Of a DNA stretch of 64,000 bases, positions 1 to 9,160 are shown in pieces. The stretch is from contig NZ_PZJU01000006.1 in NCBI RefSeq assembly GCF_003206715.1, positions 62,001 to 126,000 of the forward strand, in the 5' to 3' direction. Under the pieces are notes generated by a model that made no database searches, was not told the DNA's origin, and saw only the letters and a program-made list of their open reading frames with translations. The DNA comes from Salinicola peritrichatus. GTDB taxonomy: Bacteria > Pseudomonadota > Gammaproteobacteria > Pseudomonadales > Halomonadaceae. How positions within the stretch are numbered: the first letter of the stretch is position 1; every line of letters starts with the position of its first letter. Made by a program: the position numbers and the translations under genes.

Positions 1-1154
1 CGCCGAAATGGGTCTTTGGTCCGTCGGGGAGACTCGTCGAAGTGGAGCCGAATAAACTGGCGTACGAGTACGATCCCGTCACCGGCGAGCCGCTGGGGGC
101 GCTGATTGAAGAGGCGCGGACGAATCTGCTGTTGTGGAGTGAGGATTTTACGCAGGCGGATTGGAGTAAACGCAATTCATCTATCGAAACCGGCGATGCC
201 AGTTCCCCTGCCGGTGGTGCGGCCCAAGCAGTCATCGACGGCGCGAATGTGGCACAGCTTAGGCAAACCAAATTTAATATTGCCACAGGGATATATACTT
301 TCACCCTCTTCTTTAAGAAGAAAGATCACGATTTTGGTTGGATACGAATTCAAGATGTAGATTTCAATGCACTACAGTTATACTTCAACCTAGACACTTT
401 GGAAATTAGCTATATATCACCTAGCGGATTCACGAATACTGCGCTGACTCGCTTATCTGACGGATGGATCAAGCTCACTGTGAATGTCGAGGTTGGCTTG
501 GGCGATGAAGTGCGTATCTACGCAGGGGGCACCAATTCGGTAGCATTCAATACATGGCTAAGTGATGGGGATGGTGTGTCCGGTACGTATATTTGGGGTG
601 CCCAACTCGAAGAAGGATCATCGCCCAGCTCATACATCCCCACGCAAGACGCCCCGGTAACCCGTGCGGCGGACACTAACTATCGCGATCTCGGAAATGA
701 GTTAAATAAATCAGGGTTCACTCAGCTTGTCCGCTTTTATATGGCACCGGGCGAGGCTATGCCCGGGGGCGGCGTGTTTACTATCTCGACCGCAGATTCG
801 TCATTTGGCAACTATGCAGCAAAGTCTGGGCTACGGGTGACCGGCGGACGCAATCTCAGCGCCGAGGTGTACTCGGATGGCGGGGCGACCGTCGTATCGC
901 GTAATGCAGACCAAATGAGCGTCGTCGATGGCATCAACACAGCAGCGATTGCTGTAGACGCGGCAAGCGGAGTTGTTCGATTCGCGATCAACGGGCAAGT
1001 CGCCGAGACAACGACTGACCCGTTTACGATGTCCGAACTGACCCGGTTCTGGCTCGATCACTCCGGCGCCGAGCGACCCTTTAAACGTTATCTGTATGCG
1101 ACGTTATTAACGCACGCTCTCTCCGCCGCTGAACTTGAGGAGATCACAGCATGA
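1..1154 (+). CDS. Phage spike/fibre protein with carbohydrate-binding fold, 5' end outside window
   Basis: The frame is open from the first bases (codons from base 3), so the gene starts upstream and about 383 C-terminal residues are visible. The segment GALIEEARTNLL is a signature of phage head-spike/tail proteins that carry a small jelly-roll domain; the following stretch (WSEDFTQADW to YIWGAQLEEG) fits a carbohydrate-binding module. The last 150 residues look like a concanavalin/LamG-type lectin domain ending in LSAAELEEIT. Family knowledge suggests receptor or polysaccharide binding at the virion surface. Bases about 240-430 are much richer in A/T than the surroundings, consistent with domain exchange. 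The stop overlaps the next start (ATGA). The fold assignment is by pattern only. Confidence 0.75.
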   Translation, partial: PKWVFGPSGRLVEVEPNKLAYEYDPVTGEPLGALIEEARTNLLLWSEDFTQADWSKRNSSIETGDASSPAGGAAQAVIDGANVAQLRQTKFNIATGIYTFTLFFKKKDHDFGWIRIQDVDFNALQLYFNLDTLEISYISPSGFTNTALTRLSDGWIKLTVNVEVGLGDEVRIYAGGTNSVAFNTWLSDGDGVSGTYIWGAQLEEGSSPSSYIPTQDAPVTRAADTNYRDLGNELNKSGFTQLVRFYMAPGEAMPGGGVFTISTADSSFGNYAAKSGLRVTGGRNLSAEVYSDGGATVVSRNADQMSVVDGINTAAIAVDAASGVVRFAINGQVAETTTDPFTMSELTRFWLDHSGAERPFKRYLYATLLTHALSAAELEEITA

Positions 1155-1570
1155 TCGACGCAATCATCTATGTAGCTGATTTCCCGGCGCTCGTTGCGTA
1201 TCTCGATGAGCACTACCCCGACCTTCTCGCCCGCGACGAGAACGGCGACACCACCCAGCCACCCGTTGTCACCGGGTTCGCCCGCACACCAGCGGTTGTC
1301 AACGGAAACGAGCTGATGATCTATGCCAGGCTATCGGAAAGTGATGCAGACATTTGGCGAGGCATGGAGGGCGTGACAATCCTCGCCGAAGCGGAGTTCG
1401 TCGGCAAGGGGGCAGCGGACACGCTTTATCAATCGGTCTTCGATAATGCGGATAAATACGCGATCTACTCTCGGGTCTATCCTCACGATCCGTACGAAAT
1501 TGAGGATCAAGAAATAGGCACTATTACGATCACACCGCCGAAGAAGTTCGGCATTATGGCGGGCGCGTAA
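1151..1570 (+). CDS. Phage protein of unknown function, 139 aa
   Basis: ATG overlaps the stop of the preceding spike gene by 4 bases, so the two are translationally coupled. The protein is acidic, begins MIDAIIYVADFPALVAYLD, has no signal peptide or membrane segment, and contains no motif I recognise. Its place between a spike gene and other virion genes suggests a small structural or tail-assembly accessory protein, but this rests on position alone. Confidence 0.7.
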   Translation: MIDAIIYVADFPALVAYLDEHYPDLLARDENGDTTQPPVVTGFARTPAVVNGNELMIYARLSESDADIWRGMEGVTILAEAEFVGKGAADTLYQSVFDNADKYAIYSRVYPHDPYEIEDQEIGTITITPPKKFGIMAGA

Positions 1571-1581
1571 AGGAGGCCGAC

Positions 1582-1749
1582 ATGTCGATTGAAGTGGAAT
1601 CTAAACTCCAGGCCCTTGCTGATGAGATATCGGATATTAAGGCCCAGCTTTCCGATACAGAAGCCGTATTGAGCATGACTCAAGTTGAGCTCTCTGCGGC
1701 AGAGAGCCGGATCGATGAGATGGAAAGCCAGATGCAGGAGCGGCAGTGA
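1582..1749 (+). CDS. Small coiled-coil phage protein, 55 aa
   Basis: A 56-codon ORF starts at ATG 1582 behind a strong AGGAGG ribosome-binding site (1571-1576). It ends at TGA 1747-1749, overlapping the GTG start of the next gene. The product is almost wholly a predicted amphipathic helix with heptad-like spacing (IEVESKLQALADEISDIKAQ, then further Leu/Glu/Ser repeats to the C-terminus), with no Cys, Pro or Gly. A short trimeric or dimeric coiled coil is likely; the partner is unknown. Spacing, RBS and coupling on both sides make it a convincing gene despite its size. Confidence 0.75.
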   Translation: MSIEVESKLQALADEISDIKAQLSDTEAVLSMTQVELSAAESRIDEMESQMQERQ

Positions 1750-3371
1750 AGATAGCCATTACCGCCTTCAAGGGTGAAATTCCGAAAGTTGATCCTCGCC
1801 TACTGCCGGATAGCAACGCCCAGGCAGCACGGAACGTCGATCTTGACCGTGGCACGGTCAAGTCGCTGCCGAATGTTTCGACGACGGATACGGTGCCCGA
1901 TGTGGCAAACCCGACCACGCTCTATCGCTATCCGAATGGCAACGATGGAGAGGGATTCTGGTTCGTATGGGGAATGGATAAGCACGTCCACATCGTTCGG
2001 TCCCCGCTGGCTAACGACGAGTGGGAGCGTGTCTACTGGACGGGTGACGGATTTCCCAAGATGGCGGGGATCGGCCAGGCGACAGCAGGCTCTCCGCCGT
2101 ACCCCGGGAACTATTACAGGCTGGGCATCCCCGAGCCTAATGGGGCGCCGACCCTGTCCCAGCCCGACGATCGCGATGCCAGTGAAGAGATCCCCGACAC
2201 CGCGCTCGAGACCACCTATGCGGTGACGCTGGTCAGCGGATTCGGGGAAGAAGGCCCGCCGACGGTATCGGGCACAACGATCCTGCGCTGGGACATGGTT
2301 GACGATGCTCCCGCGGGGGGTGGCGTGGTGGTGACTCTGCCCGGCATCCCGAGCGGCGCGCAGAATATCGTGACCAAGCGTCTCTATCGTGTGGAATCGG
2401 GCGGGGTGTTTCAGTATGTCGCCGACGTTGATGCTTCAACAGCCACATACCGGGACGATATTTTCAGCGAGCAGTTGGGCATTGATCTGCCGTCGACAGA
2501 ATGGCAGGGGCCAGACGACCGGATGATAGGGCTCACGGCATTGCCGAATGGCATCCTGGCTGGTTACTTCGGCAACACGCTGTGCTTCAGTGAAGCATAC
2601 CGGCCCCATGCCTGGCCGGTTGGCTATCAACTCGCCATGCAGCACGACATCGTAGCGATCGCCTCAACATCCGTTGGTCTCGTCGTCCTGACAGAGGGAA
2701 AACCGGTGCTGGTGACTGGGTCAAGCCCCGAGGCCATGGCGCAAGGAGAGTTGGATGTAAACCAGCCCTGCGTGGCGGCACGTTCGGTCGTGGACATGGG
2801 GGCATATGCACTCTATGCCTCGCCTGATGGGCTGGTTGCTGCCACCGGTCAGGACGCCCAGGTCGTGACCGCCAATGTGATGACGAAGGATCAATGGCAG
2901 GTATTGAAGCCCGAAACTATCCATGCGTACCGCTACGATGGGAAGTACCTGGCTTTCTATGACGGCGGATGTTTTGTATTCACCCCCGGCGAGGGTGTCG
3001 AGTTTCACGACATCCAAGCTAGTGGCGGGTACTACGACATTACCGACGATACTCTCTATCTGATCCAGGACGACGATATCGTCGCATGGCGGCAGGGCTC
3101 GGCGTTGCCATATCGGTGGCGATCAAAAGTGTTCGAGGTACCGCCCGGCGGTGCGGGCTTCACTTGCGCCAAAGTGATCGCTCGCGAGTATCCGATCACG
3201 ATTCGTCTGTTCGCCGATGGCGCGACGATGTTGGAAACTGATGTCGACGGCCCGGGGATGTTTCGTCTGCCGTCAGGCTATGCGTTGAGCCGCGACTGGG
3301 AAATCGAGATCGCCGGCACCGCGGAGGTCAACAGCGTACAAATCGCGACGAGCCCCTCGGAACTAACGTAA
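1746..3371 (+). CDS. Phage tail/virion protein, beta-rich, 541 aa
   Basis: Starts at GTG 1746 overlapping the preceding stop. The N-terminus MKIAITAFKGEIPKVDPRLL matches a conserved phage family whose members begin with a GEIP..PRLLPD box followed by an RNVDLDRG-type segment. The body is rich in short beta strands with recurring G/W/D turns (for example LPNGILAGYFGNTLCFSEAY and the ALYASPDGLVAA segment), suggesting a propeller-like or multi-sheet tail component comparable in layout to tail-hub or DNA-stabilisation proteins of podoviruses. No enzyme motif is visible. Its position next to the tail fibre supports a tail role. The exact function is inferred. Confidence 0.65.
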   Translation: MKIAITAFKGEIPKVDPRLLPDSNAQAARNVDLDRGTVKSLPNVSTTDTVPDVANPTTLYRYPNGNDGEGFWFVWGMDKHVHIVRSPLANDEWERVYWTGDGFPKMAGIGQATAGSPPYPGNYYRLGIPEPNGAPTLSQPDDRDASEEIPDTALETTYAVTLVSGFGEEGPPTVSGTTILRWDMVDDAPAGGGVVVTLPGIPSGAQNIVTKRLYRVESGGVFQYVADVDASTATYRDDIFSEQLGIDLPSTEWQGPDDRMIGLTALPNGILAGYFGNTLCFSEAYRPHAWPVGYQLAMQHDIVAIASTSVGLVVLTEGKPVLVTGSSPEAMAQGELDVNQPCVAARSVVDMGAYALYASPDGLVAATGQDAQVVTANVMTKDQWQVLKPETIHAYRYDGKYLAFYDGGCFVFTPGEGVEFHDIQASGGYYDITDDTLYLIQDDDIVAWRQGSALPYRWRSKVFEVPPGGAGFTCAKVIAREYPITIRLFADGATMLETDVDGPGMFRLPSGYALSRDWEIEIAGTAEVNSVQIATSPSELT

Positions 3372-3400
3372 AAACCTATTTGGCTCACCGTGAGGTGCCC

Positions 3401-6400
3401 ATGCCTACCAAGCGTCGACGCGCGCTACCCACGGTATCGGCCAAAGCCGATCCGAACACTCGCCAGCTACTCGATGCCCTCAAGGAGATCGTCGAGACGG
3501 GCGAGGGTGTCCGGGGAGACCCTCGCAATCGAAAAGTGACGTTCGGCGATCTGCTGGACAGCGGGATCGCTTCGCTCATTGGAACCAGAATCGGGTCTGG
3601 AATTCGCCCGGGAGATGGCATCCGCAATCCAATTCCCAATATGTCCGTGCCGCCTAAACCCGAGGGATTTGCCGCCATCGGAGGTTTCTACGGCATGGTC
3701 AATCTGTCGTGGACGGTACCGGAAACGCTCTACGGGAATCATGCGTTCACCCGCGTCTATCGCAGCGAAGAAGATAACTTCGCCAATGCCGAGGTAATCG
3801 GTCAGGAGTCCGGTGCATTCTATTCCGACTTCGTTCGCGACGATGCACTTGACCCCGATGATCCGACCAAACTGAAAGGCTATTACTACTGGATCACGTG
3901 GGTTTCGACATCGGGCGTCGAGGGACCGCCCAACGATCCGTCTGGCACCTATGCGGCACCGCTGATCGATATCGACTACTTGCTGGAGATCCTGAACGGG
4001 CAGCTATCCGAGTCGCAGCTCAACCAGGACCTTCTCGCCAAGATCGATAAAATCGTCGAGATTGACGAGGTCCGCGATCAGTTAGCAACCGTCCGTGACA
4101 ACCTGCTTTCCGAGGCCAATCGGCTGGATGGTCGTATCAATGAGATCGACAACCATCTCACCGAGCAGAAGGAAGCGCTCGACAAGGATATCGACACGGT
4201 TCGTGGCGACCTGGCATCCGAGGCCGAACGGCTGGATGGCAGGGCTGATGAGCTAGACCAGCGCCTGCAAGGTGTGAAAACGGCTTTGGAGTCTGCCGAC
4301 GATGACCTGCTGTCCCGCCTGCTCGAAGCCAAGCAGGCGATCGTCGATGCAGCGACGGCCAGCCAGGACGGTGACAACTTCCTTGCCGAGCGCATCAGTG
4401 GGCTGGTGAATGTCACCGATGACCATGCCCTCTACATCGGCCAGCTCCAGCGTGTATCGGCCGAGCGTGATGCTCTGGAGGCCGTTCACTTCGATGCGCT
4501 TCATGCCGAGACCGCCAATCGCCAAGCCTCTATTCGTACGCAAGAGACGGTTCGGATCACTGCCGAGGAAGCGCTGGCCAGCCGCGCCGATGCCATCGAG
4601 GCATCTGTTGATGACAACCGCGCCGCGATCGTCGAGGAGCAGACGGCCCGCAGCGATGCTGTATCGTCGCTGGCATCACGCGTCGGTGAGCTGTCCGCCA
4701 AGCTGGATGCCGCGCCAACATTCGGTAGTGGCTTCGAGGCTGGTGCGGATTTCAGCCAGTGGGTGGTGGCCGACGGCAACACCCTCGAGGCCGATGACTC
4801 CGATCCCTTTTCTGGCCTGCAATCTGCCCTAGCGACATCATCGGTCTCCGGTGCGAATGTCGGTAGCGCAATCTACGCGCCGGTGCCGTCCGGTGTGATG
4901 AATGCGTTCGCTGGCTACGAGATCGTACTCAAGATCGCAGCTAAGCAACCCGACACCGATGCCTCGTCGGAGGCGGCCATTGCCTACCGCGCCAACAACG
5001 GTAGCTCCGGCTGGCTGCGTTTCACTCTTGGTGTCGAATGGCAAACGTTCGAATTCCGCTATCAGGTACCGAGCGACGACGATCCCAGCGATCACCGCAT
5101 TGCGGTCTGGGCCGATACGTCCGGCAATGGTGGTGGGGTGATCGTCGACGGCGTTTCTGCCCGCCGCGCTGACGCCAACATTGCTGAAATCAGTGCTGCA
5201 ATCCAAGCTGAACAGACGGCCCGTGCTAATGCGGACGAGGCTCTGGCCACCGACCTCGACACGATGCGCTCGCGCCTGGGTACTGCCGAGGCAGCACTGA
5301 CCGAGGAGTCACAGGCCCGTGCGACAGCGGACGAGGCTCTCGCGCAGCGCACAACCAACATGGAGTCACACCAGGATGACACTGATGCGCGCCTGACCAC
5401 CGAGGAAGAAACACGCTCAAGTCAGGTCGAATCGCTTACCCGACGAGCCAGCTCCCTGGAATCCCGTGTTAGTGACGCCGAGTCAAACATCACCGATGAA
5501 CAGTCTGCCCGAGCCAATGCCGACGAAGCGCTGACAAAGCAGATCGATGCTGCCGGTAGCCGTATCGATGATGCCGAAGCGTCACTGGCGAGCGAGCAAC
5601 AGACCCGTGCAACCGCCGATCAGGCGTTGACCGATGAATTATCCGCTGCCAATAGCCGGATTGGCGACGTCGAAGCCAGTGTCATCGAAGAACAGCAGAC
5701 CCGCGCCTCTGCTGACGAAGCAGCCGCTGAACGTCAGGAGTCGTTGCGTGCCGAGCTAGATGATGCTCAAGCGCGTCTTATAGCCGAGGAGCGTGCGACT
5801 GTCGCCGCCAATGAGTTGGAGGCGGTGCAGTTCGAAGCCATCGAGGTTTCGAAGGGGGGCTCTCGTGCCGCTATCTCAGTCGAGCGCCAGGTTCGAGTCG
5901 CCGAGGATGAGTCGCTTGCCACCGATATCCGCGCAGTTCAAGCCGCCACCGCAGACAACGCCGCCGCCATCGTTGATGAGACTCGGGCTCGAACGGATGC
6001 GGACACCGCGCTAGCAAGTCGGGCTTCGACGTTGGAGGCGAAGACGGCTGAAAACGAAGCATCCATTACCGATGAGGCGAAAGCGCGTTCGGATGCTGAT
6101 TCTGCGATGGCGAGTCGTGCCTCGGCATTGGAGGCTAAAACTGCGGACAACGAAGCGGCGATTGCTCAAGAGCGATCTGCTCGAACCGGTGCTGACTCTG
6201 CAATGGCCCGTGACATCTCCGGTTTGCAAACTCGCGTAGGGGATACCGAATCGGGTATTCAAGAGGAGCGCGAGACGCGTATTGCAGAAGGCGAAGCGTT
6301 GGCCTCACAGATCACCACCGTGCAGAACGATTTGGGTGGTCGACTGACATCCGTCCAGCAAACGATGGAGACCCACGGCAACGCCATCGACGGGCTGTCG

Positions 6401-7252
6401 GCCGAGTACATGCTTAAGCTCGATGTCGATGGCTACATCTCCGGCATCGGCGCCTATAACGATGGCGACTCCAGCATGCTGGTCTTCCGCTCAGACCTGA
6501 TCGCGTTCGCGCCGCCCAAGGGAAAGGGCAATGCGAAGGTGTTTCCGCTCGTCTACGACAGCGGTGTCGGCGCGGTCGTGATCGACACGGCGCTGATCAA
6601 GGACGGCTCGATTCAGTCCGGCCAGTTGGGCGCGGTTCAGAGCGGCAAGCTGTTCCTGCCCGACGGTACGCCAGTGACGACAGCAGCGGGACTGATTCGC
6701 GCCGAGGCGATCGCCGTCGATGACCTCAAAGTGCAATGGGCCAATATTCAGAATGCGTCTATCAAGACTGCCGATATCGAGAATGGCGCGATTACGTCGG
6801 CCAAGATCGGCACTGCAGCTGTAGACACTCTTAAACTTGCAAATCAAGCGGTTACCATACCTGCCTCTAATTATGTGGCTGCTTCAGTGGATATAACGGG
6901 AGATGACTGGACTACAGTCGTGTCTCTCACTGTGTCGTCAACAGGTGCGCCGACACAGGTGCTTGCATCATTTGGATATTATGCCGATGGTGGTAAAGGT
7001 GAAAATTTTTTGTCATATAGAATTCGCCGTGGGAGCACGGTTATCAGATCCGGCGATTTTGACCAAGTAAGCTATGTTGATCTTGGTAGTTTCTGGTTTA
7101 CGATTTATGCGCGAGGAGTGGCAACGCCTGCAGTGCTAGATAATCCTGAAGCAGGTAACAATACATACTACATAGACGTGCGACGCCTCTACGATCGTGG
7201 ATCGGTAGAAGTATACGACAGATTTATATCAACAATGGAAACCAAACGATGA
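3401..7252 (+). CDS. Long phage tail fibre / central fibre protein with coiled-coil repeats
   Basis: ATG 3401 is preferred over the upstream TTG 3380 because it follows GAGGT (3392-3396). The product is about 1283 residues. Residues ~80-195 form a fibronectin-III-like domain (IGGFYGMVNLSWTVPETLYG... then YYYWITWVS). Residues ~215-1000 are an extended coiled coil built from degenerate ~30-35-residue units with the recurring core EEQ.AR..ADEALA...., interrupted by a globular jelly-roll-like insert near residues 440-590. Near residue 1010 a conserved fibre domain (YMLKLDVDGYISGIGAYNDG) follows, as in lambda gpJ-type C-termini (DUF1983-like), then a helix-rich SIKTADIENGAITSAKI linker and a C-terminal tip. 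The tip DNA (from ~6830) is AT-rich. Host recognition is the likely role. Confidence 0.8.
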   Translation: MPTKRRRALPTVSAKADPNTRQLLDALKEIVETGEGVRGDPRNRKVTFGDLLDSGIASLIGTRIGSGIRPGDGIRNPIPNMSVPPKPEGFAAIGGFYGMVNLSWTVPETLYGNHAFTRVYRSEEDNFANAEVIGQESGAFYSDFVRDDALDPDDPTKLKGYYYWITWVSTSGVEGPPNDPSGTYAAPLIDIDYLLEILNGQLSESQLNQDLLAKIDKIVEIDEVRDQLATVRDNLLSEANRLDGRINEIDNHLTEQKEALDKDIDTVRGDLASEAERLDGRADELDQRLQGVKTALESADDDLLSRLLEAKQAIVDAATASQDGDNFLAERISGLVNVTDDHALYIGQLQRVSAERDALEAVHFDALHAETANRQASIRTQETVRITAEEALASRADAIEASVDDNRAAIVEEQTARSDAVSSLASRVGELSAKLDAAPTFGSGFEAGADFSQWVVADGNTLEADDSDPFSGLQSALATSSVSGANVGSAIYAPVPSGVMNAFAGYEIVLKIAAKQPDTDASSEAAIAYRANNGSSGWLRFTLGVEWQTFEFRYQVPSDDDPSDHRIAVWADTSGNGGGVIVDGVSARRADANIAEISAAIQAEQTARANADEALATDLDTMRSRLGTAEAALTEESQARATADEALAQRTTNMESHQDDTDARLTTEEETRSSQVESLTRRASSLESRVSDAESNITDEQSARANADEALTKQIDAAGSRIDDAEASLASEQQTRATADQALTDELSAANSRIGDVEASVIEEQQTRASADEAAAERQESLRAELDDAQARLIAEERATVAANELEAVQFEAIEVSKGGSRAAISVERQVRVAEDESLATDIRAVQAATADNAAAIVDETRARTDADTALASRASTLEAKTAENEASITDEAKARSDADSAMASRASALEAKTADNEAAIAQERSARTGADSAMARDISGLQTRVGDTESGIQEERETRIAEGEALASQITTVQNDLGGRLTSVQQTMETHGNAIDGLSAEYMLKLDVDGYISGIGAYNDGDSSMLVFRSDLIAFAPPKGKGNAKVFPLVYDSGVGAVVIDTALIKDGSIQSGQLGAVQSGKLFLPDGTPVTTAAGLIRAEAIAVDDLKVQWANIQNASIKTADIENGAITSAKIGTAAVDTLKLANQAVTIPASNYVAASVDITGDDWTTVVSLTVSSTGAPTQVLASFGYYADGGKGENFLSYRIRRGSTVIRSGDFDQVSYVDLGSFWFTIYARGVATPAVLDNPEAGNNTYYIDVRRLYDRGSVEVYDRFISTMETKR

Positions 7253-7440
7253 ATAAAAGATACGCGATATTTGATGATGCGGGCGATATTAAATCTATTT
7301 TTATTGGTTCTGATGAACTTGTTAAGTTTCAGGGGCTAAATCATATTGAGGTGGGCCCCGATGTATCTGATGCAACACACTATATAGATTTAGAAAATAT
7401 GCAGCCTTCCATCTTGGATGAGCCAAAGAAACGCCGTTGA
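7249..7440 (+). CDS. Small acidic phage protein after the fibre, possible fibre chaperone
   Basis: 63 residues, starting at an ATGA overlap with the fibre stop. Its DNA is AT-rich like the fibre tip immediately upstream and unlike the GC-rich genes on both sides, so tip and this ORF seem to have arrived together. Small genes coupled to fibre genes often encode tip chaperones, but I see no family signature; the sequence MNKRYAIFDDAGDIKSIFIG has an alternating strand/helix pattern and an acidic C-terminal half ending in a basic KKRR. Confidence 0.6.
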   Translation: MNKRYAIFDDAGDIKSIFIGSDELVKFQGLNHIEVGPDVSDATHYIDLENMQPSILDEPKKRR

Positions 7441-7504
7441 CCCGATCACCGACTCCGACGACTCCTGATACTATCTACACATCCGCCTACCGTGAGGTAC
7501 GCCC

Positions 7505-8014
7505 ATGCAAGCCACATCCCGCTCACCGGAGCGACAATTCCTTCACCAGGTACTCGCTGGCAATGAGCCCGCGATGCGGTGCTGCGAGATCCTGTTCAGC
7601 GTATCGCAGACCCTCGACGACATCGTCGACGGCGACCGCGAGGTAACCGCTGCCGCAGTCATCAAAAGCTACTGGGAAGCCATGATCGAGCTTCCCGGCA
7701 ATCCCTTCTATCGCCAGCACGAGCCCTACCTGCGTCCGCTGCTGGCCCAAGCCCTACAGGACTGGACGGATAGCGTGGCGCTGGAACGATCCCAGGACCG
7801 GCACGCGCTGACGTTGGCCTTCGTGCTGCGCGACCAGCTTAGCGGCTTCGTCGTGCAGTGCGCCGGCCTGGTTGCCGGTTACGACTGGATGCGCCAGATC
7901 GGCCCCACGATTCGGCAGTACTTCCACGACGAACGGCTGGATGATTATCTGGCATCGCTCCAACCCGAGGATGGCGAAGTCGAGCCAGTACCGGAAGGGG
8001 AGTCAGCATCATGA
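7505..8014 (+). CDS. Conserved phage protein, helical, 169 aa
   Basis: ATG 7505 follows GAGGT at 7494-7498. The protein is mostly alpha-helical, with a central segment CCEILFSVSQTLDDIVDGDR that recurs in podovirus-like genomes as a protein of unknown function, and an acidic C-terminal tail. There is no signal peptide or obvious catalytic motif. It overlaps the next ATG by 4 bases, so it is co-translated with the virion genes downstream. A role in virion assembly is inferred from position. Confidence 0.65.
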   Translation: MQATSRSPERQFLHQVLAGNEPAMRCCEILFSVSQTLDDIVDGDREVTAAAVIKSYWEAMIELPGNPFYRQHEPYLRPLLAQALQDWTDSVALERSQDRHALTLAFVLRDQLSGFVVQCAGLVAGYDWMRQIGPTIRQYFHDERLDDYLASLQPEDGEVEPVPEGESAS

Positions 8015-8646
8015 GTGGTGGCGGTGGTGGAGACAACACGGTCAAGGACACACCGGAACAGCGCTATCTCGCCCAGGTCGCGGCCGAGAAGTGGAACTAC
8101 GCCCAGCAGGAACTGGCACCCCTCGAGGATGCGTACATGCAGGACGTCAACCAGATGACGGGCGACGATCGCATGTCGTACATCCGGGGGCAGGCCAGCC
8201 AGGGCCAGATGCAAGCCACCTCGGATCTGCTCGGCCAGGGGTCATCCCAGCTCACCCAGGCCGGCATCGACCCGAGTAGTGGTCGGTATGGCGCGGCCAT
8301 GTCCGGGCTGGCGCTGGGCGCCGCGCAGTCTGGTGGCGACACCATGGCCAGGGGGCAATTCTCCCAGGAAAACGAGCAGATCACCGGCCTGCAAAACATC
8401 ATTGCCATGGGGCAGGGCGAATCCACCCAATCCCAGGCCGGTCTTTCTGGTGTCGCCAGCCAGGCGGCGGCGGATGCGCGTTCCAGTGCGATGGACAGCT
8501 ATAACCGCAACTCGGCGAACCTGCAGTTGCTCGGCACCGCCGGCGGTCTTGGCGCGAGCTACGCGATGGGTCAGGGATCAGGTCTGGCATTGGGTGGTAC
8601 CGCCAATCCTGATTACGTCCCGGGACAAGGGTTGCAACTCTACTGA
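8011..8646 (+). CDS. Probable phage internal virion protein, 211 aa
   Basis: Begins MSGGGGGDNTVKDTPEQRYL, with a glycine string then amphipathic helices rich in Gln, Ala, Ser and Met, and ends in a Gly/Ala-rich segment. This composition and the AAEKWNYAQQELAPLEDAYM helix are typical of small internal or ejection proteins that precede larger internal proteins in podoviruses (a gp14-like position). No enzymatic motif is seen. The ATG overlaps the previous stop by 4 bases. Function is inferred from composition and gene order. Confidence 0.65.
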   Translation: MSGGGGGDNTVKDTPEQRYLAQVAAEKWNYAQQELAPLEDAYMQDVNQMTGDDRMSYIRGQASQGQMQATSDLLGQGSSQLTQAGIDPSSGRYGAAMSGLALGAAQSGGDTMARGQFSQENEQITGLQNIIAMGQGESTQSQAGLSGVASQAAADARSSAMDSYNRNSANLQLLGTAGGLGASYAMGQGSGLALGGTANPDYVPGQGLQLY

Positions 8647-8654
8647 GGTGAATC

Positions 8655-9131
8655 ATGGCGTATAGCAACACGCTGGGCTTGACGCTGCCGACCGTGACGT
8701 CATCCGCGCTACAGACCGTCGATCCCGAGCAAGCATTCCGGGGCGATCAGGGCGCCTCAACACTGCTAGGTCAGCTCTCGCGAGCCCAGTGGGAAGACTG
8801 GAAAACCCGATACTCTCCGTACATCCAGACGCTTGCCGATGCGGCACAGAATCCAACGGCGGCCGCCGATGCCGCGGCGATGGCATCGAACTCGATGACA
8901 ACCGCCTTCGACAACAGCCAGCAAGGCCTGGCCATGCAACGGCAGGGCATGGGCGTTCAACAGACTGCAGCCCAGCAGGCAGCGGATACGCGGCGCCAGG
9001 CATTGAACAAAGCGGCGAGCTCGGTCTCGGCCGGCAATCAGGCGCGCATCTCGGCTGTCGATCGCCAGCAAGCCATCCTTGGCGGCGGGCTCGGCCTCTC
9101 CAACATCCCTGACCAAGTGATGAACCAGTAA
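8655..9131 (+). CDS. Phage structural/internal protein, 158 aa
   Basis: ATG 8655 lies 9 bases after the preceding stop, with GAGGTG at 8645-8650 serving as ribosome-binding site. The protein is Ala/Gln-rich and helical (DAAAMASNSMTTAFDNSQQG; TAAQQAADTRRQALNKA), resembling its upstream neighbour in composition, and lacks a signal peptide, Cys residues or catalytic motifs. A component of the internal core or ejection apparatus is plausible; no specific family is recognised. Confidence 0.6.
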   Translation: MAYSNTLGLTLPTVTSSALQTVDPEQAFRGDQGASTLLGQLSRAQWEDWKTRYSPYIQTLADAAQNPTAAADAAAMASNSMTTAFDNSQQGLAMQRQGMGVQQTAAQQAADTRRQALNKAASSVSAGNQARISAVDRQQAILGGGLGLSNIPDQVMNQ

Positions 9132-9160
9132 CTCTTCTCCGACTCACCGGGAGGTGACTC

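Noticed and set aside
7437-7646. Small ORF overlapping the start of the 169-aa phage gene
   Set aside because: Its composition is unnatural (Pro/Arg/Ser-rich), it has no ribosome-binding site and most of it overlaps the better-supported gene at 7505.
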